Of a stretch of 64,000 nt of DNA, positions 32,899 through 41,764 are shown piece after piece. The notes beneath the pieces were generated by a model, which saw nothing but the letters and a program-made list of their open reading frames with translations, did not search any database and had not been told where the DNA came from. The position numbers were made by a program, and so were the translations under genes. Within the stretch, counting starts at the first letter, position 1. Every line of letters begins with the position of its first letter. Source of the DNA: Cohnella panacarvi Gsoil 349. Its GTDB lineage: Bacteria; Bacillota; Bacilli; Paenibacillales; Paenibacillaceae. The stretch spans positions 3,562,869 to 3,626,868 of the forward strand of contig NZ_KI911563.1 of assembly GCF_000515335.1 (NCBI RefSeq), in the 5' to 3' direction.

Positions 32899-34490
32899 TA
32901 TTGAAAACCTGGCCATTTCCAGAGGATCAAGAGGCAGAGCTGATTTGGTTCGGCTCTCCGCACATGGATTACAAGGGGAATTGGCGCATACGCGTAGCAT
33001 TCAGGACGAGTACCTCGGGCATTAAAGTTATATCGTACCCTTGGGGCACCCTTCCATATCTACGCATCGGCCAAATCTATTCGAACGGTATTTACGATCA
33101 GATAAGACCGATGAGTGGTTCGACTTTTCAATTCACGATAGATTCCTTAGATCAAGGAACAATTGTTAATGGTTTTAAGTTGCCTAAACGTCTAATCGAC
33201 TTTGGGAAGAATCCGGAACTCGGATTGCAAAACATTATCCAGTATCGGTTCAACGGATCGACATACTGCATCCCAGTTATTGAATTAGTCAGGGCTTTGT
33301 TCATTAACTCGAGATATTTGGCCTACTATTTGCTTCAGCCTCATGGTCTGGATTTGCTCGTTGACAATAGCCATATTCAAGGAGGGATTCTATATTTCGA
33401 TTTAAGCAATCGTGTACCTGCGAAATTAGCTACTGATAGTAACGCGCGACATTTGACATGGATACATGAAGATTCACGAATTCGATTTCTTTGGGATTCC
33501 GTTTATCAGAATCTGTTTAGCCGGGCGATTAAGAGCTCGCCAAGCAATCCTACCGCAGCGTTGAAAAAGGGCTTCCCTCTAGAAGTTACGCTGCCAGCAA
33601 TTGGGCCTCTTGAGTTATATGTTCGAGCTGTGCAGTTCATTGATCATATTTTGGTGAAAGAGATTTTGGCAATCGGCGGTTTCCGCCATCCTTCAGACGA
33701 GATCCTCTTTTGGCACCCTTCTAAGAGGAGGCGTGAATGGAGTTCGGGCGAAAAGTCTGTTCGTATTATAGACAGAGCAAAAAATGATGACTACGTACTG
33801 AGTGATCAAAGTGACAACGCCAAAGAAGACATGAACCAGGATGTTCTCGAACCCCCCCCAACGGTTATGAAGTTCATCAATTATCCTGTTGTCGAGACTC
33901 GTCGGCTTAATGCTCGTCATTCGAACACAGGAACAGACGTTATTGTATCATCAGGGCGGGGCGGTAAATATGCAGGTACTAAAGAGGTAAGTACTCAGGA
34001 CTCAATAGTTGGAGGAGACACCCCTCCTATTGATTTTCAGTCTTTGGAGACGATTCCTGTAAGCGAAGCAATGGGGCTTGAATTATTTTTCCAAATGATT
34101 GAGATTCTTAAGAAGTCTTTCCCGGTGAACATCAGAATGTTAGTCTTACGAATTCCTCCTGGGAAACGCTTCTCCATCTGTCCGAATGGATCTCGTAGGA
34201 CCTGTGCAGTTGTTCAGGTTACATATGGGAACTCGGTCTCTTACGTTATTGAAGTAGCAAGGCCTGATGATTGGTCTATATCGACACTTATTCTGCGTCC
34301 TATTAATCAGATCGAGATTCGAGCAGTTGAGGACAATATTAAGCAGCTACTCGATGGTTTGGTTCAAAAGGGTGGACATTGGGATCAATATGTACTTGAC
34401 CAAAGTGAGATGCGGGTTAATAAGGTAAAGCATTTTCAAAGTGATACATTACTAGATTGGGCAGGTCGAATATATGAAAAATTAGTGTAA
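32886..34490 (+). CDS. tnsE: Tn7-like transposition protein TnsE
   Basis: This 534-residue protein has nearly the length of Tn7 TnsE. Diagnostic stretches are YCIPVIELVRALFINSRYLAYYLLQ (about 126-150, compare Tn7 YHIPQLELARSLFLINSYF), the central FLWDSVYQNLFSRAIKS, and the C-terminal DNA- and clamp-binding part after ETIPVSEAMGLELFFQMIEILKKSFP. TnsE sends transposition to lagging-strand DNA during conjugal replication by binding DNA 3' ends and the sliding clamp. It overlaps the end of tnsD by 13 bp. With tnsABC gone it has no transposase partner in this element. Confidence 0.85.
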   Translation: MAALILKTWPFPEDQEAELIWFGSPHMDYKGNWRIRVAFRTSTSGIKVISYPWGTLPYLRIGQIYSNGIYDQIRPMSGSTFQFTIDSLDQGTIVNGFKLPKRLIDFGKNPELGLQNIIQYRFNGSTYCIPVIELVRALFINSRYLAYYLLQPHGLDLLVDNSHIQGGILYFDLSNRVPAKLATDSNARHLTWIHEDSRIRFLWDSVYQNLFSRAIKSSPSNPTAALKKGFPLEVTLPAIGPLELYVRAVQFIDHILVKEILAIGGFRHPSDEILFWHPSKRRREWSSGEKSVRIIDRAKNDDYVLSDQSDNAKEDMNQDVLEPPPTVMKFINYPVVETRRLNARHSNTGTDVIVSSGRGGKYAGTKEVSTQDSIVGGDTPPIDFQSLETIPVSEAMGLELFFQMIEILKKSFPVNIRMLVLRIPPGKRFSICPNGSRRTCAVVQVTYGNSVSYVIEVARPDDWSISTLILRPINQIEIRAVEDNIKQLLDGLVQKGGHWDQYVLDQSEMRVNKVKHFQSDTLLDWAGRIYEKLV

Positions 34491-34612
34491 TCTATAGTAA
34501 TTACTGAAATATATTACGATTAGGTAGTGCCCATGAACCAAAAGTGTAAAATATTGTTTTGAAATTATGGTAAAATTATCTCATGACAAGTGAATACTTC
34601 GGGAGGGTATGT

Positions 34613-37375
34613 ATGCAAAAAAAACCGCTAACTCCAAAGCAAAAGGAAGCAAGTGAAGAGTTAATAAACAATGTTCAAATTATTGCGTGTGCAGGTTCCG
34701 GGAAGACTACAACAATGGTTGAGAGAATTATCAATATTTTAAGTCAACCAGAAATTGAGCCTAAGAATATTGTGGCATTTACGTTCACTGAAAAAGCGGC
34801 TAACGAATTGAAAGAACGTACCTATAAATTTGCTAAAGATAAAATTGGAAATGCAACTGGACTAGCTGAGCTATATATAGGTACCATTCACGGTTACTGT
34901 TTAAATTTATTGCAGGAACATAGCAATGAATATTCAAAATATGAAATTCTCAACGAGATTCAAACTAAGCTTTTTGTTGATAAAACATTTAAAATCAATG
35001 GGTCAAACCAAATAAAATATGTGGATAAAAAGGGTAATGAATCAAGTCTAGAAAGATTTATTGACACTGATTTATATATCGAGGTAGTAAACACGATTAG
35101 GGAGTCAGATGTACTGGAGTTACAGAACTACACAGTACCAGCAAATGTGCGGTCAGCGGTCGAGAAGTATGAAAGATGCTTGGATGAAAATAGCTTTTTT
35201 GACTATACCTCGATTATGTTGAAGGCAATTAAATTGTTGCAAAACAATAATCATATTAGGAATAAAATAAAAAAGGAATTAAAGTATTTGATTGTAGATG
35301 AGTATCAGGATGTTAACCCAATTCAAGAAAAGTTAATAAACATTATATATTCATTGAACACTAATATATGTGTGGTTGGTGATGATGATCAAATCTTATA
35401 TCACTGGCGAGGAAGTAAATCTGACAATATTATTAATTTTGATTCCAGATATAAAAATATAAAACGTATAGAACTGCTTGAAAATTTCAGGAGCAGCAAA
35501 GGGATAGTAGATTCAGCTGCTGTGGTTATCAATCACAACCAGGCCAGACTGCACAAAATGATGATCAGTGCTAATAATCAAGAATATTCACAGTATGATA
35601 TTCTCGGGAATAGATTTAATTCTGAAACAGAAGAAATAGATTTTATTATCGATAAAATTAAACAGTTACAAGGAGCATCATTTCAAGATGTACCAGGTGC
35701 TGCAGAACGTGGCATTACGTATAGTGATATGTCCATTCTTGTGTACTCGGTCAAGAAGATTCCACAATACTTAATAGATCGTCTTTCGGATGAGGGAATT
35801 AAATTTGTCGTTGAAGGTATGAAGAATTTATTTGAGACGTTAGAAATTAAAGCGAGTGTTATGCTATTTAATTACTTGCACAATCAATGCAGCTATGAAG
35901 AATTATATCAATATTGGTCAAATCAAAGTTTTTCAATAAAAGAGATTGTATTAACTGCAGCGTTAAATAGTTTATCAAAAATGAAACAAGACATAGACTG
36001 CATTCCTTGGGAGGATTTTATCTTACAAGGAATCTATAAGGAGTTTCTTGAAAATATCGGTGTATTTGAACTGGATGAAAATGAATATGATAGGTTATTG
36101 TACAACTTCGCTAAATTCACCGAAGTGATCAATGATTATGAAAAGATACATTTAAAAAATTCACCAACAAACAAGTTATATGGATTCTGTGCGTTTCTTA
36201 AATATGCTGCAGCTGATTATTACCCAGAAGGATGGCTCTCTCCATCCTATAGAAGTACAAAAGGGCTTAAAATTATGACTTTTTTCCAGGCTAAAGGCTT
36301 GGAGTTTCCAGTAGTGTTTATGCCCTTCTTAACTCAATCATTTATGTTCCCACCTAAAAAAGGGGGGAAAAATAAGTGGGCAATAATTGGTGACATATTA
36401 GATAAACGTGAATATGAAAGTGGTCCTGAAGATTTAAGAAGGCTGTATTACGTAGGTGTAACTAGAAGTAAAAAATATTTATTTATGTCTCAAGCGCCAC
36501 ATTTGTTTGGGGGTGGCAATAAATCTTTTAGCAAACCTGCAGAAGCTTTTATTGAAATATTGCATTCCGACTATGTTGTGCAAGACAAAAACTTTAATCA
36601 TGCTTCTATAAAGAAATCTGATATTATCGATCGAATTGATCAAGATGTTATTAATTTGGATTTCTCGACATTAAAAAGTTATTTCGAGTGCCCAACACAA
36701 TTTAAGTATTCATCAGTATATGGTTTTGTTCAGCCACTGGATTATAGAATGGGATATGGGAAATCGATGCATAATATGTTAGAGGATTTGCATAAAAATT
36801 ATCGCGAGAGCACGCTACCTGGTCCAGAAATAGCAGAGCAATTGATTAATAAACATTTTTATATCCCTTACGCAGCTAAAATGCTACGCGATTCGATGAT
36901 AGCACGTGCGCGAAAGGATTTAATTAATTACATCAGGCTTAATAGACATAAGTTCCCACAGATTATTTATGTTGAGAAACAAATTGAGATTAGTTTAACG
37001 GATCAGCTCTTTGTGAACGGAAGAATTGATTTAGTTAGAAATACTGAAACCAATACAACTACAATTATTGATTTTAAATCCGATAAATCCGCCCAATCTG
37101 ATGAACTAATAAATGATCAATTAGCGATATATGCGTTGGGATATAAGAAATTGACGGGACAAGCACCGAATTTTGTAGAATCATATATATTAGAAGAAAA
37201 TTATCCAAAGCAAATTGAAGTTACAGAGACTCTATTAAAAGATATTGAACAGAAGATTCTTCAAGTTCAATCTAGTATTGAAGGTAATAGTTTCAATAAG
37301 GTTAAGGGATACAATCATGATCACCCTATTTGCACGAGTTGTAAATATAAGAACGCATGTTTGAAAAAGCTTTAG
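34613..37375 (+). CDS. UvrD/AddA-type helicase fused to a Cas4-like Fe-S nuclease domain
   Basis: This 920-residue SF1A helicase has Walker A ACAGSGKT (25-32), motif Ia AFTFTEKAANELKER, DEYQD (around 228-232), VVGDDDQILYHWRGS, and C-terminal helicase motifs FFQAKGLEFPVVFMP and RRLYYVGVTRSKKYLF. A RecB/AddB-type PD-(D/E)XK domain follows, with Asp806 (GRIDLV), Asp820 and Lys822 (IIDFKSDK) and the QLAIYALGYKK helix. Four cysteines (693, 907, 910, 916; C...CxxCx5C) fit the Fe-S cluster of AddB/Cas4. Start 34613 follows GGGAGGG. A methyltransferase gene lies 103 bp downstream. A defence role is inferred from this pairing and the cargo position. Confidence 0.85.
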   Translation: MQKKPLTPKQKEASEELINNVQIIACAGSGKTTTMVERIINILSQPEIEPKNIVAFTFTEKAANELKERTYKFAKDKIGNATGLAELYIGTIHGYCLNLLQEHSNEYSKYEILNEIQTKLFVDKTFKINGSNQIKYVDKKGNESSLERFIDTDLYIEVVNTIRESDVLELQNYTVPANVRSAVEKYERCLDENSFFDYTSIMLKAIKLLQNNNHIRNKIKKELKYLIVDEYQDVNPIQEKLINIIYSLNTNICVVGDDDQILYHWRGSKSDNIINFDSRYKNIKRIELLENFRSSKGIVDSAAVVINHNQARLHKMMISANNQEYSQYDILGNRFNSETEEIDFIIDKIKQLQGASFQDVPGAAERGITYSDMSILVYSVKKIPQYLIDRLSDEGIKFVVEGMKNLFETLEIKASVMLFNYLHNQCSYEELYQYWSNQSFSIKEIVLTAALNSLSKMKQDIDCIPWEDFILQGIYKEFLENIGVFELDENEYDRLLYNFAKFTEVINDYEKIHLKNSPTNKLYGFCAFLKYAAADYYPEGWLSPSYRSTKGLKIMTFFQAKGLEFPVVFMPFLTQSFMFPPKKGGKNKWAIIGDILDKREYESGPEDLRRLYYVGVTRSKKYLFMSQAPHLFGGGNKSFSKPAEAFIEILHSDYVVQDKNFNHASIKKSDIIDRIDQDVINLDFSTLKSYFECPTQFKYSSVYGFVQPLDYRMGYGKSMHNMLEDLHKNYRESTLPGPEIAEQLINKHFYIPYAAKMLRDSMIARARKDLINYIRLNRHKFPQIIYVEKQIEISLTDQLFVNGRIDLVRNTETNTTTIIDFKSDKSAQSDELINDQLAIYALGYKKLTGQAPNFVESYILEENYPKQIEVTETLLKDIEQKILQVQSSIEGNSFNKVKGYNHDHPICTSCKYKNACLKKL

Positions 37376-37391
37376 ATTATTCGGATCAAGC

Positions 37392-37451
37392 ATGTTATAA
37401 TTATAGTAATAACTTGATTGTAAGCCGCTCATCTTCCAAGGTGCGCGGCTT
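37392..37451 (+). promoter_or_regulatory. Promoter and hairpin before the methyltransferase gene
   Basis: An extended -10 box TGTTATAAT lies at 37392-37400, followed by a 7-bp hairpin AAGCCGC/GCGGCTT (37421-37427, 37445-37451). The methyltransferase therefore probably has its own promoter behind the helicase gene, which would let protection be set up before attack. The hairpin has no T-run and could be an attenuator or operator. Confidence 0.5.
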
Positions 37452-37478
37452 AATTCCTGGAGTTTAGAAGGCTGGTGA

Positions 37479-39149
37479 ATGCTTATGTTGGAAAATAGAC
37501 AAGTAGAGGAACAATGGCAACTCGATTTAGATTACAGTGGTGAAAATAATTTTGCTTCTTTCTTTAGATCCAACGGAGTTATTCACTCGTATCCAGCTAA
37601 AGCTGTTCCAGAGATGGTTAATTCATTAATAACCAAAATTAAAGAGAGTTTTGAAATTAATACTGTTCTTGATCCATTTGTAGGTAGTGGGACAGTCGCA
37701 GTAGAGGCTAAATATATGGGTTTAGATTTTTATGGTTCGGATCTGAATCCCTTATCTATTTTGCTATCCCGCACAAAAACTCTTACCATGAATAATGGAA
37801 GCTATATTGAAAAGCAATTAAGATCTTTTTCCATAGAAGTAAGTCAAAACTATCAGCCCTTACATGTTCAAGGAATTGAGCATTTTAATAATATCTCATA
37901 CTGGTTTAAAGAAGATAACATAAAGCAACTTTCATATATTAAATCGTGCATTTCCGATTTTTTAAAAAGAAAACGCGGCACAAGCAGAGAAACTTTTGCT
38001 CTAATACTACTCACAGCTTTTAGTACAACTATTCGATCAAGCTCCTTAACTCGTAATGGTGAATTTAAATTGTACCGAATATCACCTATGGAGATTAGCA
38101 ATTTTTCAGTCAATTCGATTGAGCTGTTTCAAAAGAAAATTGAAGATCTTTTAGATTTGTTAGAGCATACTAAAGATGCTTTCACTAACGAAACGAAGGC
38201 TGAATTTCGTCTCGCAAATGCAAAAAGTTTATCGTATTTGAAAAATAAAACGATTGATTTAGTAATAACATCCCCACCATATGGGGACTCACAAAGTACT
38301 GTAGCATATGGACAATTTTCTAGATTATCTATTCAGTGGATGCAAGATTTGCTGAAAAAATATCTCAGCATTGATGTTTATGCAGATAACTGCGATGAAT
38401 ATTTATTAGGTGGCAACAAGTCGGAAATTCTTGAAAACTCTTCCGGGATTATCAGTAATTCAAAGACACTTTCTTTACTCGATGAAGAATTAAAAAGTGT
38501 TGTTACTTCGGAAACTAAAAAGATAATTGATTTGAAAAATTGTGTGGCCATTCTGCTAATTAATTCGAATTTGGATATGTTAATAAAGGCTCTTGAAAAT
38601 GATGAGTTATTTAAATTAATAAAAGAACGGATTAGATTGGATATATATAGAAAGTTAAATAGTAAGGCTAACCTACCGACAAAAAAGATTAAAGAGATTG
38701 CTAAAAAATCAGCAGATAGATTTATGAGTCAACTAAGTGCATTAAAAGGTTCAAGGCGTTATAGGAAAATGGAAATTATAAAGAGTAAACTTCCGTTTAT
38801 TAACGAAACTCTTGAAAGAAGAGTTGAATCGCAACCAGAACGTTATGATGAAATAATAAAATTCTTTCGAGATCTCTATTCCGTAGTTAAAGAAACTGAT
38901 AGAGTGCTTGCATCTGGCGGAGTTCAAGCGTGGATTGTCGGTCACCGAACAGTATTAGGTAAAGTTACAATTAATTTAATGGGAGTATTGCAGGATTGGT
39001 TTGAGAATTTGGGGTATAGAAAGATTACATCATTAAATCGTCAATATTCATTCAAGAGATTACCCCATCATATTAACTCGACAATAACTCGTAATGACGA
39101 AATTAAAACAATGATGCAGGAATATATTTTAGTAGTCCAAAAAAAGTAA
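37479..39149 (+). CDS. Site-specific DNA methyltransferase (N4-C/N6-A amino-MTase)
   Basis: This 556-residue protein has the SAM-binding motif LDPFVGSGTVAVEA (about 62-75) and the catalytic motif SPPY (265-268, in VITSPPYGDSQSTVAYGQFSRLSIQW). SPPY is more usual for N4-cytosine enzymes but not decisive. A long helical region (about 300-470) may hold the target-recognition domain. The C-terminus returns to the catalytic fold (VLASGGVQAWIVGHRTVLGKVTINL). The AT-rich gene is cargo of the Tn7-like element, directly behind the helicase-nuclease. Together they could form a restriction-modification-like system whose restriction part is the helicase-nuclease; that is inference. Confidence 0.85.
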   Translation: MLMLENRQVEEQWQLDLDYSGENNFASFFRSNGVIHSYPAKAVPEMVNSLITKIKESFEINTVLDPFVGSGTVAVEAKYMGLDFYGSDLNPLSILLSRTKTLTMNNGSYIEKQLRSFSIEVSQNYQPLHVQGIEHFNNISYWFKEDNIKQLSYIKSCISDFLKRKRGTSRETFALILLTAFSTTIRSSSLTRNGEFKLYRISPMEISNFSVNSIELFQKKIEDLLDLLEHTKDAFTNETKAEFRLANAKSLSYLKNKTIDLVITSPPYGDSQSTVAYGQFSRLSIQWMQDLLKKYLSIDVYADNCDEYLLGGNKSEILENSSGIISNSKTLSLLDEELKSVVTSETKKIIDLKNCVAILLINSNLDMLIKALENDELFKLIKERIRLDIYRKLNSKANLPTKKIKEIAKKSADRFMSQLSALKGSRRYRKMEIIKSKLPFINETLERRVESQPERYDEIIKFFRDLYSVVKETDRVLASGGVQAWIVGHRTVLGKVTINLMGVLQDWFENLGYRKITSLNRQYSFKRLPHHINSTITRNDEIKTMMQEYILVVQKK

Positions 39150-39154
39150 TGATA

Positions 39155-39195
39155 AGCAGTTGACCACTTCTAAGTGTTCAACTGCTTTTTCTTTT
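39155..39195 (+). terminator. Terminator behind the methyltransferase
   Basis: A bulged long stem AGCAGTTGA.CACTT / AAGTG.TCAACTGCT is followed by TTTTCTTTT, starting six bases after the stop. Confidence 0.88.
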
Positions 39196-39368
39196 AAATA
39201 AAGCTGGACTGTTCATTTCTTCGAACTCGTTGGGAATTTTCTCAAAAATACCCCCATTTGCTCGGGCACAAGAAATTAAACTGGCAAAAGGAGGATATTT
39301 GGAGAAAGATGGCGAATAAAGTGATAATTTGCATCCTCATTAATATGTCGTACACAGGAGGAGAGTAA

Positions 39369-40910
39369 TTGTTAAAGAAACCAGACTCTTCAATGATAAA
39401 GCGAGCAAGAAAAGAGCCTATAGATGTACTTGATAATAAGTACTCTGATTCAGAATTAGTAATTGGGCTTGTAGGGGCTGTTGGAACAGAACAGAACTTC
39501 ATAGTTGAAATAATCAAAGAAAGATTGCAAACTGCTTTTCGATACAACGTGGATACAGTCCATGTTTCTAAGGATGTCATTTCTAATCTATATACACCCG
39601 GCAATCATGAATCCGATTATGATCGTGTACAGGAATTAATAGTGCTTGGGAATACAGCTAGAGAAAAATCAGGTGATCACTCAATTCTTGCACTAGGTGT
39701 TGCTTCAGAAATTTTCAAAAGAAGAGAAATAGATCAGAACACCGAAACAGTGAAACCGAAATTGCGAACTGCGTATATTATTAACTCATTGAAACATCCT
39801 GCGGAGGTTGAGAAGTTAAGAGAAATCTACTCGAATGGTTTTTATTTAATTGGTATTCATTCGGACGAAAATAAAAGACGGAAACATTTGATTAATTCAA
39901 AGTTCATGACAGAAGATCAGGCTAATGATCTCATTAAACGGGATATGGATGAAGTAGATGGGCATGGTCAACATACAAGAGATACATTTGAGTTGGCGGA
40001 TTTTTATGTTCATCTAGACGTACATGATCAAGCGAAAAATAGTATTTGGCGAATTCTTGATCTAATATTCGGGCATCATCATTTAACACCAACATTCGAT
40101 GAATTTGCAATGTATATGGCATTTACATCAGCTTTAAGATCAGCAGATTTATCTCGACAGGTCGGTGCAGTAATTGCAAGAGACAATGAAATTATCGCGT
40201 TAGGAGCAAATGATACACCTAAGTATGGCGGAGGGTTATACTGGCCCGAATTTGATATTATAAACAATGAATTTAAGGACTTTCAGAATGGTAGGGATTA
40301 CACTAGAGGTGTGGATTCCAATAAACAGGAACAGGCACGAATTATCGAGAATATTATTCTTGCATTAGAGATTGATGATGAGGAAACAAAGAAAAAAATA
40401 AGGGATAAATTGAAAAAGAGTAGAATTAAGGATATTACAGAGTATGGGCGAGTCGTTCATGCTGAAATGGAAGCATTATTAATGTGTTCCCGTAATAATG
40501 TTTCTACTCGTGGAGCAACGATTTATTGTACGACATTTCCGTGTCATAATTGTGCAAAGCATATCATAGCTGCAGGAATTACCAAGGTAATTTATGTAGA
40601 GCCATATCCTAAAAGCAAGGCATTTGAGTTTCACTCCGATGCAATTGCTACGGATTCAAACGCCTCTACTGAGGGAGTTATTTTTACTCCTTTCGTTGGA
40701 ATTGGGCCAAGAAAATTTTTTGAACTCTTCTCAATGTCATTAGGATCAGGTTATAATAAGGTTAGGAAGAATAAGGATGGCGAAGCCCTTAAGTGGAAAC
40801 CTAAGGAATCAAGAATGCGATCCCAATTGCTTCCTGTTTCTTATTTGGAACGAGAAACATACGCTACAAATGATTTTGAAGAAAAGAGGAGAATTTTAAA
40901 TGAGAACTAA
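39369..40910 (+). CDS. Anti-phage dCTP deaminase (AvcD-type)
   Basis: This 513-residue protein starts at TTG behind AGGAGGAG. The N-terminal P-loop-like domain begins ELVIGLVGAVGTEQNFIVEIIKERL. The C-terminal cytidine/dCMP deaminase domain carries HAE (His364, Glu366) and PCxxC (Cys392, Cys395) as zinc and proton-transfer residues. This two-domain layout is that of anti-phage deaminases (AvcD; dCTP deaminase defence proteins), which deplete dCTP in infected cells. In described AvcID systems an upstream RNA keeps AvcD inactive. The 170 bp between the terminator and this gene could hold such an RNA, but I see no certain one. Confidence 0.88.
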   Translation: MLKKPDSSMIKRARKEPIDVLDNKYSDSELVIGLVGAVGTEQNFIVEIIKERLQTAFRYNVDTVHVSKDVISNLYTPGNHESDYDRVQELIVLGNTAREKSGDHSILALGVASEIFKRREIDQNTETVKPKLRTAYIINSLKHPAEVEKLREIYSNGFYLIGIHSDENKRRKHLINSKFMTEDQANDLIKRDMDEVDGHGQHTRDTFELADFYVHLDVHDQAKNSIWRILDLIFGHHHLTPTFDEFAMYMAFTSALRSADLSRQVGAVIARDNEIIALGANDTPKYGGGLYWPEFDIINNEFKDFQNGRDYTRGVDSNKQEQARIIENIILALEIDDEETKKKIRDKLKKSRIKDITEYGRVVHAEMEALLMCSRNNVSTRGATIYCTTFPCHNCAKHIIAAGITKVIYVEPYPKSKAFEFHSDAIATDSNASTEGVIFTPFVGIGPRKFFELFSMSLGSGYNKVRKNKDGEALKWKPKESRMRSQLLPVSYLERETYATNDFEEKRRILNEN

Positions 40911-41076
40911 AGAGCGATTGCTAAAAAACGAAGGAGTTAACTCAGATAACAGAAATACTGATCTGCACATTGAGTTAGCATCTAGGGTGGTAAGCAATTG
41001 GCCTGATTGGAAAAAGGCTGTATATAAGAGCCAATCTCCTCGAAACGTTTATCGAAAGTCGGTTACGAGCCAATAA
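40900..41076 (+). CDS. Small protein encoded behind the deaminase (58 aa)
   Basis: A 58-codon ORF begins at ATG 40900, overlapping the last 11 bp of the deaminase gene in another frame. A good ribosome site GAGGAG is 8 bp upstream. The product is polar and basic (MRTKERLLKNEGVNSDNRNTDLHIELASRVVSNWPDWKKAVYKSQSPRNVYRKSVTSQ, complete product). It is followed by a terminator, so it is the last gene of the deaminase operon. I do not recognise the family. It could modulate the deaminase. Confidence 0.65.
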   Translation: MRTKERLLKNEGVNSDNRNTDLHIELASRVVSNWPDWKKAVYKSQSPRNVYRKSVTSQ

Positions 41077-41095
41077 TATAAATTATCAATAATTC

Positions 41096-41128
41096 CAGCC
41101 CCAGAATTTTTTTGGGGCTGTTGTATTT
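41096..41128 (+). terminator. Terminator of the deaminase operon
   Basis: An 8-bp stem CAGCCCCA/TGGGGCTG with a 9-nt loop is followed by TTGTATTT. Confidence 0.8.
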
Positions 41129-41143
41129 AATTCTACATTCATA

Positions 41144-41293
41144 AGTCTAATACTTTATTTTTCCGTGATTTATGATATTTACTTGTTTCATTAAGACTAG
41201 TCTAATACTTATTTCTCAAAAGCTAACGATTTTCAAACTTAAAAACCGCGTCAAATCAACAACTCCAGTCTAATACTTTATTTTCTTCGAACA
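41144..41293 (-). repeat. L end of Tn7-like element B
   Basis: Three inverted copies of the end repeat (AGTCTAATACTTTATTTT) lie at 41144-41161, 41199-41215 and 41267-41284, spaced 55 and 68 bp, and the terminus is CGAACA at 41288-41293. Read on the minus strand the outermost 27 bp match the R end of the same element at 22 positions. Wide spacing of three sites is the layout of a Tn7 left end. Confidence 0.82.
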
Positions 41294-41297
41294 TTAT

Positions 41298-41385
41298 TGT
41301 CCAGTGATAAAAAACTCTGGAACCAGTTAATAAAGTCTGGAACTAGTAAAGAAACTGTGGAACTAGTAATATAAGTGTGGAACTT
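41298..41385 (+). repeat. R end of element C: four 20-bp direct repeats
   Basis: TGGAAC occurs at 41318, 41338, 41358 and 41378, i.e. exactly every 20 bp, in units such as TGGAACTAGTAATATAAGTG. The TGT terminus is at 41298, only four bases behind the ACA terminus of element B. The period and the AATAAAG core parallel the R ends at 27686 and 28198, but the sequence type differs, so this is a different transposon lineage. Confidence 0.82.
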
Positions 41386-41390
41386 CTAGA

Positions 41391-41430
41391 ACAAGCCCGA
41401 TGATGCTTTCTTTGATCATCGGGCTTGTTT
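41391..41430 (+). terminator. Hairpin terminator inside the R end of element C
   Basis: A perfect 14-bp stem ACAAGCCCGATGAT/ATCATCGGGCTTGT with a 10-nt loop is followed by TTGTGTGG. It has the same place between the R end and XRE start as the hairpin at 27742-27776. Confidence 0.8.
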
Positions 41431-41450
41431 GTGTGGAGGGGTAGGTAAAT

Positions 41451-41684
41451 TTGTCTGATACGATTGGTCAACGAGTGAAGAGGATGAAGAAAGTGAGAAG
41501 GCTCCATCGCGAAATGAGAAAACGCGGGTGGGATAATAAAGATCTCCCAGGACTACGAATGACGGCGTGGAGAAGCTCCTATTCGGCGTATGCGCAGTAC
41601 GCAATGCCAAACAAATGGTTTGAAGAATTCGGTCTAAGTAGTCTGCTTGCCATTTACAATGAACTTCATCCCCAAAGGGGATAG
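41451..41684 (+). pseudogene. XRE regulator start fused to a group II intron RT C-terminus
   Basis: This 77-codon frame starts TTG TCT GAT ACG ATT GGT CAA (MSDTIGQRVKRMKK), clearly the first codons of the same XRE gene as at 27795, behind GGAGGGG. From about codon 15 it becomes VRRLHREMRKRGWDNKDLPGLRMTAWRSSYSAYAQYAMPNKWFEEFGLSSLLAIYNELHPQRG. That is the C-terminal D-domain region of a group II intron reverse transcriptase. The fusion is an accident of intron insertion or deletion; neither part should be functional. Confidence 0.7.
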
Positions 41685-41764
41685 ACGCTGGAGGAGCCGG
41701 ATGCGATGACCCGCACGTCCGGATCTGTGAGAGGCCCATGCAAATGCGCATGGGCCTACTCGAT
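41493..41764 (+). mobile_element. 5'-truncated group II intron remnant (intron 1)
   Basis: Behind the RT C-terminus (to 41684) follow a domain V-like hairpin (GAGCCGGATGCG...CGCACGTCCGGATC, about 41695-41725) and a domain VI stem (GAGGCCCATGC/GCATGGGCCT). It ends ACTCGAT at 41764, the same end as intron 2. Domains I-IV and most of the reverse transcriptase are missing. Intron 2 begins at the next base, immediately behind this 3' hairpin. Confidence 0.7.

Larger units (their letters stand above)
28189..41293. mobile_element. Tn7-like element B with tnsD', tnsE and defence cargo
   Basis: The left end reads TGTTATAAGAAAATAA then TTAGACT (28189-28215). The right end, on the other strand, reads TGTTCGAAGAAAATAA then TTAGACT (41293 back to 41267), matching at 22 of 27 positions. 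Behind each terminus are further AATAAAGTATTAGACT-type sites: three packed at 19-21 bp on the glmS side (R end) and three spaced 55 and 68 bp at the far side (L end), as in Tn7. Inside are a broken tnsD and an intact tnsE, but no tnsA, tnsB or tnsC, so the element cannot move by itself. The flanking 5-bp sequences (TCTAC and TTATT) do not match, so later rearrangement is likely. Confidence 0.82.
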
